Shown piece by piece: positions 6,589 to 11,456 of a stretch of DNA of 11,456 bases; the first letter of the stretch is position 1, and each line of letters starts with the position of its first letter. A program made the translations under genes and the position numbers. The stretch comes from Acidocella sp. 35-58-6. Lineage in GTDB: Bacteria > Pseudomonadota > Alphaproteobacteria > Acetobacterales > Acetobacteraceae. The stretch is taken from NCBI GenBank assembly GCA_002281005.1, contig NCFD01000013.1, forward strand, positions 1 to 11,456, in the 5' to 3' direction. The notes below the pieces were generated by a model. It did no database searches, had not been told where the DNA came from, and saw nothing but the letters and a program-made list of their open reading frames with translations.

Positions 6589-7035
6589 ATGACCGGAGCG
6601 GCCCCGGCGACGGAAGTTTTGCGCGTCACCACGGCGCTGGCGGATTTGTCCAGGCTGTACCCGTGGCTAGAAGGGGCGGCAGCCCGGCTTGGCCTGCCCT
6701 ATCCGCTCGTGCAAAAAATGCAAGTGGTTGCTGAAGAAGCCGTGATGAATGTTGCGATGCACGCTTACGCGCCGGGTAGCGGCGAGGCGATTGAAATCAG
6801 GCTTTCTGCCGCTTCAGCAGTCGCCGAACTGGCCGTTGAAGATTCCGGCCCGGAATTCAACCCGCTGATGGCGGCGGAAAAACCCCGGCCGGCCAGCTTG
6901 GTGGACGCCCAGCCGGGCGGCTTAGGCATCAAGCTGGTCAAGCGTTATTGCCAGGATATCTCCTACACCCGCCAAAACGGCCATAATCTGCTGACATTAC
7001 GGTTTCCATTTGAAGGGCCTGCTGTCCCGGCTTAG
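6589..7035 (+). CDS. RsbW-like ATP-binding serine kinase (HATPase_c_2)
   Basis: A 148-residue GHKL-fold protein. Relatives such as RsbW and SpoIIAB use ATP to phosphorylate their STAS antagonist and otherwise hold a sigma factor or other partner inactive. The N box is VVAEEAVMNVAMHAY at 46-60 (Glu49, Glu50, Asn54), the G1 box is EDSGPEFNPL at 84-93, and the G2 box is GGLGIKLVK at 110-118, so ATP binding should be intact. The DSGPEFNPL form is typical of the HATPase_c_2 subgroup. No transmembrane segment is present. The ATG follows the STAS stop by 7 nt without a clear ribosome site, pointing to translational coupling and roughly matched amounts. No sigma factor gene adjoins, so the bound partner may be something else, or be encoded elsewhere. 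Confidence 0.9.
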   Translation: MTGAAPATEVLRVTTALADLSRLYPWLEGAAARLGLPYPLVQKMQVVAEEAVMNVAMHAYAPGSGEAIEIRLSAASAVAELAVEDSGPEFNPLMAAEKPRPASLVDAQPGGLGIKLVKRYCQDISYTRQNGHNLLTLRFPFEGPAVPA

Positions 7036-7114
7036 AGCGAAACAACGTCTTTTTCTTACATTTGGCGGCATAAATTCTTTTTCCCTCCCGGCGTTTTGAT
7101 GTTACCTCTGCGCT

Positions 7115-8812
7115 ATGGCCCATGATGTTTTCATAAGCTACTCCAAGCAGGATAAGCCGGTTGCGGATGCTGTCTGCGCGGTGCTGGAAGCCAACCATAT
7201 ACGCTGCTGGATCGCACCGCGCGATATTTTGCCCTCCGCCGACTGGGGCGAATCCATCATCGACGCGCTGGCCAGCGCCCACGCCATGGTGCTCGTCTTT
7301 TCGGCCTGGGCCAATGCCTCACCACAGGTCAAGCGTGAGGTAGAACGGGCAGTTCACTTGGGTATCCCCATCATTCCACTGCGGATCGAGGATGTGGAGC
7401 CCACCAAATCGCTCGAATTTTTTCTCTCGATGCCGCATTGGCTGGACGCGTTCACCGAGCCAATGGAGCGGCATCTGCAATATCTGGTGGAGGTATTACA
7501 GCGGGTTTTGAACGGCCCGGCCCGGTCGAGCCCAGCCGGCGAGACCGGCGAGACCAGTGCAACCCCTACTGAACCGGCGGCGCCACCGGACATCAAAAAG
7601 CCTGATGAGCCGCCACACCTGCCACCCATTACGCCTAAACCCGAGCCGGGCACCCCGCCGGCCGCCGAACCTGCCAACCCCCCCATCACCGTTCTCGAAC
7701 CGGTGACCAAAATGTCGCATTTCGAGGCGCAGGTGGTGACGCCCGTTCACCCTCCGCCGGATGCGCCACCGCCCGCCGCAAAAACGGCACCAGCGCAGAA
7801 CTTCGCCGATACTGGTGTCGCTCCGGGAAACACCACGACGGCAAAACCCAGCCGGCGGGGATTGTTGATCGCCGCGGCAGGGGCCGGAGCCGTTGCGGTG
7901 GGAGGTAGTGCTCTTCTGCTACGTCATCATGGCGTCAGCGCCCCTCGTACCCTCACCGGCCACACGGGCAGTGTCGCGGCAGTAGCATTTTCATCCGATG
8001 GCAGTGTGCTGGCATCTGGCGGCAGTGATAAAACTGTCAGGCTATGGAATGTCGCCAGCGGGCAGACAACCCAAACGCTCACCGGTCACACCGACACTGT
8101 GCAGTCCGTGGCGTTTTGCCCTGGTAATGGACCGCTCGCCTCCTGCGGCAGCGACAAGACCATCCGGCTATGGAATGCCGCCAATGGCAACCTCATCGTG
8201 GATATTACCGGCAACACCAATTCGGTGATGTATGTGGCGTTTGGCTCTGCCTCTGGCCCGCTTGCCTCGGGTGGCTTTGACGGCAATGTTAAACTTTGGA
8301 CACTGGATGGCGCCCTCAAGCGCATTATGACAGCAGACAACAACAAAGTTCTCTCGGTGACGTTTTCACCGGACGGTAGCACGCTGGCATCTGGCAGTGT
8401 CGGCGGCGCGGCAACATTATGGGACGTTGCTACGGCGAGCCAGATCCGCGCTGTCTCAACGGATAACCAGGATATCAACTCGGTGGCGATATCACCGGAT
8501 GGCAAAACTCTCGCGACCGGAAGCAATAATAGTAACATCACCCTTTGGGATATCGCCAGCGGCAACCATATCCGCACGCTGAGCGGTCACACCAAAGTGG
8601 TCGAATCAGTGGTGTTTTCCCCAAATGGCACAACCCTGGCGTCGGGCAGTGACGACCAAAGCATCAAGCTCTGGAATGTCGGCAGTGGCGTTGTCAGCAG
8701 CACCCTGACCGGCCACACAGGTAAAGTATTTTGTGTTGCCTATTCACCCGACGGGCATACATTAGCGTCGGCGAGCGATGATCAGACCGTAAAGCTATGG
8801 GACGTTTCCTGA
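7115..8812 (+). CDS. TIR domain-membrane anchor-WD40 repeat protein
   Basis: A 565-residue three-part protein. Residues 1-134 are a TIR domain of the bacterial TIR_2 type: DVFISYSKQD at 4-13, RCWIAPRDILP at 30-40, WGESI at 44-48, VFSAWANASPQVKREV at 61-76 and PHWLDA at 107-112. Some bacterial TIR domains cleave NAD+; others only bind partners. Residues 135-245 are a Pro/Ala-rich linker. SRRGLL at 247-251 begins one hydrophobic helix to about 269, which resembles a Tat-type signal anchor placed inside the protein. Residues 278-565 are seven WD40 repeats ending at LWDVS, enough for one closed propeller. By charge, the TIR part should be cytoplasmic and the propeller periplasmic. The start is firm because MAHDVFISYS is a standard TIR opening, although no ribosome site is seen. 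It lies 79 nt after the RsbW-like gene. Its role, whether effector, scaffold or sensor, is unknown. Confidence 0.93.
   Translation: MAHDVFISYSKQDKPVADAVCAVLEANHIRCWIAPRDILPSADWGESIIDALASAHAMVLVFSAWANASPQVKREVERAVHLGIPIIPLRIEDVEPTKSLEFFLSMPHWLDAFTEPMERHLQYLVEVLQRVLNGPARSSPAGETGETSATPTEPAAPPDIKKPDEPPHLPPITPKPEPGTPPAAEPANPPITVLEPVTKMSHFEAQVVTPVHPPPDAPPPAAKTAPAQNFADTGVAPGNTTTAKPSRRGLLIAAAGAGAVAVGGSALLLRHHGVSAPRTLTGHTGSVAAVAFSSDGSVLASGGSDKTVRLWNVASGQTTQTLTGHTDTVQSVAFCPGNGPLASCGSDKTIRLWNAANGNLIVDITGNTNSVMYVAFGSASGPLASGGFDGNVKLWTLDGALKRIMTADNNKVLSVTFSPDGSTLASGSVGGAATLWDVATASQIRAVSTDNQDINSVAISPDGKTLATGSNNSNITLWDIASGNHIRTLSGHTKVVESVVFSPNGTTLASGSDDQSIKLWNVGSGVVSSTLTGHTGKVFCVAYSPDGHTLASASDDQTVKLWDVS
7946..8812 (+). 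repeat. Seven WD40 repeat units
   Basis: Seven tandem units of about 41-44 codons share the pattern TGH...VxSVAFSPDG..LASGS.D..IKLWD. Units 1, 2, 6 and 7 keep the GH dipeptide; units 3, 4 and 5 have GN, AD and TD instead and are more diverged. Several stretches of DNA are similar between units, as expected from internal duplication. Confidence 0.9.
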
Positions 8813-8911
8813 CCGGGACACATGAAACCGCCATTGGTATCGCCATAGCGCCTAGTTGAATTGACGTACCCCACCTATTAGGCAGGCTAAGCTCTGAGTA
8901 GTTTCCGAATC

Positions 8912-8943
8912 TTGACGCAAGGCTCGGTGCGAGAGCAAGTCAA
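8912..8943 (+). promoter_or_regulatory. Nested hairpin just before the response regulator start
   Basis: TTGAC (8912-8916) pairs with GTCAA (8939-8943), and inside it CTCG (8923-8926) pairs with CGAG (8930-8933) around a GTG loop. The ATG follows 3 nt later, so a folded RNA could hide the start. The only purine-rich site, GAGAG (8931-8935), lies within the structure. The remaining gap from 8813 shows no clear promoter or terminator. Confidence 0.3.
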
Positions 8944-8946
8944 TCA

Positions 8947-9375
8947 ATGACCATCAACGCACCGCGGCCACACGACAGCAATATATCGCTCGCCCCACCA
9001 TCCTCACTGATGATCGCGCATCACGCCCTGATCGCCGAGGATGACCCGATGATATGTATGCTACTTACTGAGATGCTGATGGAAATGGGCCACACCGTAT
9101 GTGCCGCCGTGGCAACGCATGATGATGCGGTGATCCAGGCGGCCAAGCTGAAGCCTGACCTGATGATTGTTGATGCAGGATTGCGGGGGGGCAGCGGGGT
9201 TGATGCGATGACAAAAATTCTGGCGATTGGGTTCATTCCGCACCTGTTCATGAGCGGCAATATCGCCAAAGTTCGCATGCAAAGGCCAGATGCAATTATG
9301 CTGGAAAAACCTTTTAACGAATTAGCGTTGACCCAGGCGCTGCAGCGGGCCCTCCGCACCAAACTCAATGCTTAA
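8947..9375 (+). CDS. Single-domain response regulator (CheY-like receiver)
   Basis: A 142-residue receiver domain without an output domain. The acidic pocket is EDD at 31-33, the phosphoacceptor is Asp76 in DLMIVDAGL, the switch residue is Ser103 in FMSGN where Thr is commoner, and the conserved Lys is Lys121 in LEKPF. Stand-alone receivers act by protein contact or as phosphate shuttles. About 25 residues precede the first beta strand, an unusual leader; a shorter product from the ATG at 9010 (Met22) is possible, but neither start has a good ribosome site. The stop overlaps the start of the hybrid kinase by 8 nt (ATGCTTAA), so the two are probably translationally coupled and the kinase or its receiver is the likely partner. 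Confidence 0.9.
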   Translation: MTINAPRPHDSNISLAPPSSLMIAHHALIAEDDPMICMLLTEMLMEMGHTVCAAVATHDDAVIQAAKLKPDLMIVDAGLRGGSGVDAMTKILAIGFIPHLFMSGNIAKVRMQRPDAIMLEKPFNELALTQALQRALRTKLNA

Positions 9376-9410
9376 CACTATACCTACAATGCTTAACACT
9401 GTACCTACAA
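9366..9410 (+). repeat. 21-bp tandem duplication at a stop/start overlap
   Basis: The unit at 9368-9388 is repeated at 9389-9409 with one difference (A against G at the thirteenth base), encoding MLNTIPT then MLNTVPT. Each copy carries ATGCTTAA, that is, a start codon overlapping a TAA in the response regulator frame. The first TAA ends that gene, so the second copy supplies a spare kinase start at 9389. Confidence 0.85.
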
Positions 9411-11456
9411 CGCCAACAATACCCGCTGAAGATACACTTCTCGAAGATGGTGCTCTTCAAAGAGCGATCTTCAACAGCGCAAATTTCTCCAGTATCGCCA
9501 CCGATGCCAAAGGTGTGATCCAGATTTTCAATGTGGGTGCTGAACACATGCTGGGGTATCGTGCCGACGAGGTGATGAACAAAATTACCCCCGCCGATAT
9601 TTCAGACCCGCAGGAGCTCCTAACACGGGCACGCGCCCTGAGTACCGAACTTGGAACCGTGATCACGCCGGGATTCGAGGCATTGGTTTTCAAAGCATCT
9701 CGCGGTATCGAAGATATTTATGAATTAACCTACATCCGCAAAGATGGCACCCGGCTTCCCGCCGTTGTTTCAGTGACCGCCCTGCGCGATGTTCAGAACG
9801 ACATTATCGGCTATCTGCTTATTGGTACGGATAATACTGCACGCAAGCAGGTTGAAGCGGATCAGCAAAAGCTCGATCAAAGATTGCGCGATCAGCAATT
9901 TTATGTCCGCTCGTTGATTGAATCAAATATCGACGCTTTAACAACGACCGACCCAGCCGGTATTATCACTGACGTCAACAAACAAATGGAAGAGCTGACC
10001 GGCTGCACGCGCGACGAACTCATCGGCTCAGCCTTCAAAAACCATTTTACCGACTCCGCACGGGCAGAAGCCGGCATTAAGTTGGTTTTACGCGAAAAGC
10101 GGGTCACCAATTTCGAGCTAACCGCCTCGACACGTGACGGCAAGCAAACTGTAGTGTCCTACAATGCCTCCACATTCTATGACCGCGACCGCACACTGCA
10201 AGGCGTATTTGCCGCTGCTCGGGATGTGACCGAGCGCAAAGAGGTCGAAATGGAGCTACGGCTCGCCAAAGCCGTAGCAGAGAGTGCCAGCCAAACGAAA
10301 TCTGATTTTCTGGCCAGTATGAGCCACGAGATCAGAACGCCCTTGAATGCCATTATCGGCATTGCCGACATATTGGTAAAAACACCGCTTTCCGCCGAGC
10401 AACGAAAATTCGTCGATATTTTTGTGCGCGCCAGCGATAATTTGCTTGACCTGATTAACGATATCCTTGACCTCTCAAAGGTAGAAGCCTCACAACTTGA
10501 TTTGGAGCAGACCACATTTTCGCTCAGCGACCTGCTCGAAAAAATCATGGAAATGCTGGTGGTACGCGCTAACCAGAAGGGCTTGATCTTCACATCGGAA
10601 GTTTCATCGGATGTTCCGGCTAACCTGATCGGTGACCCTACGCGGCTGCGTCAGGTACTTCTCAACCTGCTCAATAACGCAATCAAGTTCACCGAATTTG
10701 GCAAGGTGACTTTGCATGTATCACCCGAGGTAGGTGCGGTATCCCCACAAATGCTACGATTCTCGGTGACCGATACTGGAATCGGTATTTCCGACAGTAA
10801 GCTTGGCACCATTTTTGAGCGCTTCACCCAAGCCGACTCATCCACCACCCGCCGCTACGGCGGGTCCGGCCTTGGCCTCACCATTTCGAGGCGTTTGGTT
10901 GAATTGATGGGTGGCCATATTTGGGTCACCAGCAAGGAAGGCGATGGCAGCATATTTTCATTTTCTGTGCCACTTGAGGTTTCTGATACACAACAGAACC
11001 CAGCGACCGCGGTCATCGACCCCGCAGTAGCATCACCGGTTCATCCTCTCAATATCCTCCTAGTCGAGGACTTCCCGGATAATCGCACCATCACATTGGC
11101 CTACCTGCAGAATCTACCTTATCATATTGATATCGCTGAAAATGGTCTGCAAGCTTATGAAAAATTCATTCAAGGTCATTACGATCTGGTGCTGATGGAC
11201 CGTCAGATGCCTGTCATGGATGGGCTAACTGCGACGCGCGCGATACGCAAATGGGAAAACGAGCATCACCTTTCCGCGACACCAATTATTGCTCTTACCG
11301 CTGCAGCTTTAAAGGGGGACCGCGAAAAATGCGTCGCGGCCGGCTGTACCGCCTACTTGACCAAACCAATAAAACAAAATGTCTTACTGAAGGCAATTCA
11401 GGAACACACATCTAAAGTAATCATTCCCAACAATGAAAGTATCTCCAGCACACCTT
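9368..11456 (+). CDS. PAS-PAS hybrid histidine kinase with receiver domain (3' truncated)
   Basis: A 696-residue visible part of a soluble hybrid sensor kinase, open to the right edge. It autophosphorylates a histidine using ATP and passes phosphate to aspartate. PAS1 spans about 30-160 and PAS2 about 180-292, the latter ending in the usual ARDVTERK motif. A coiled helix leads to the HisKA domain with FLASMSHEIRTPLN at 314-327 (His320). The ATPase domain has LLNLLNNAIKF at 431-441, DTGIGIS at 469-475, FERFTQAD at 483-490 and GGSGLGLT at 498-505. The receiver, about 562-683, has Glu567/Asp568, phosphoacceptor Asp611 in LMDRQMPVMDG, Thr644 and Lys666. No membrane helix is seen, so the signal is probably cytosolic; no heme, flavin or other cofactor motif is evident in the PAS domains. 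The sequence after the receiver is unseen, and an Hpt or second receiver could follow. The start at 9368 overlaps the regulator's stop; 9389 is an alternative. Confidence 0.94.
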   Translation, partial: MLNTIPTMLNTVPTTPTIPAEDTLLEDGALQRAIFNSANFSSIATDAKGVIQIFNVGAEHMLGYRADEVMNKITPADISDPQELLTRARALSTELGTVITPGFEALVFKASRGIEDIYELTYIRKDGTRLPAVVSVTALRDVQNDIIGYLLIGTDNTARKQVEADQQKLDQRLRDQQFYVRSLIESNIDALTTTDPAGIITDVNKQMEELTGCTRDELIGSAFKNHFTDSARAEAGIKLVLREKRVTNFELTASTRDGKQTVVSYNASTFYDRDRTLQGVFAAARDVTERKEVEMELRLAKAVAESASQTKSDFLASMSHEIRTPLNAIIGIADILVKTPLSAEQRKFVDIFVRASDNLLDLINDILDLSKVEASQLDLEQTTFSLSDLLEKIMEMLVVRANQKGLIFTSEVSSDVPANLIGDPTRLRQVLLNLLNNAIKFTEFGKVTLHVSPEVGAVSPQMLRFSVTDTGIGISDSKLGTIFERFTQADSSTTRRYGGSGLGLTISRRLVELMGGHIWVTSKEGDGSIFSFSVPLEVSDTQQNPATAVIDPAVASPVHPLNILLVEDFPDNRTITLAYLQNLPYHIDIAENGLQAYEKFIQGHYDLVLMDRQMPVMDGLTATRAIRKWENEHHLSATPIIALTAAALKGDREKCVAAGCTAYLTKPIKQNVLLKAIQEHTSKVIIPNNESISSTP

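Noticed and set aside
8086..8577. 163-codon minus-strand frame across the WD40 repeats
   Set aside because: It is the reverse reading of repeated WD40 DNA; its internal repetition mirrors the blades.
8861..8890. TTGACG followed by GGCTAA as a promoter for the response regulator
   Set aside because: The -10 match is poor at either 17 or 18 nt spacing.

Overview
The window reads as a moderately GC-rich proteobacterial chromosome segment with tightly packed genes. Gene content (a membrane Ser/Thr kinase with a DUF4384-like ectodomain, OmpA-type lipid-free envelope protein, TIR-WD40 protein, Na/Pi symporter, hybrid histidine kinase) and protein style suggest an alphaproteobacterium, possibly of the Acetobacteraceae. 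That placement comes from impression, not from a marker gene. I see no tRNA, rRNA, transposase, phage gene or CRISPR array.

Layout. (1) nt 3-1622, plus strand: a transmembrane serine/threonine protein kinase whose N-lobe lies off the left edge. (2) nt 1632-6064, minus strand, a probable operon transcribed right to left: FHA domain-SpoIIE/PP2C phosphatase, Na/phosphate symporter-like protein, secreted OmpA-domain protein, and a membrane-anchored protein with an HExxH zinc-protease motif. It converges on the kinase with only 9 nt between the ends. (3) nt 6065-6236: divergent control region holding two abutting 12-bp palindromes and a pair of mutually exclusive hairpins. (4) nt 6237-7035, plus strand: STAS anti-anti-sigma-like protein and RsbW-like ATPase/kinase, 7 nt apart. 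(5) nt 7115-8812: a TIR domain-hydrophobic anchor-seven-blade WD40 protein. (6) nt 8947-11456: a single-domain response regulator whose stop overlaps the start of a PAS-PAS-histidine kinase-receiver hybrid kinase, which runs off the right edge.

How the genes may work together. Nearly every gene is a signalling part. Three phosphorylation chemistries sit side by side: Ser/Thr kinase with FHA reader, a partner-switching set (PP2C phosphatase, STAS, HATPase), and a His-Asp pair. The simplest model is that the transmembrane kinase senses the envelope and creates phosphothreonine read by the FHA domain. The attached phosphatase would then dephosphorylate the STAS protein, changing what the RsbW-like protein binds. 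No sigma factor is visible, so the output is unknown; the neighbouring TIR-WD40 protein is a candidate effector. This model is inference. The domain calls are well supported by visible motifs.
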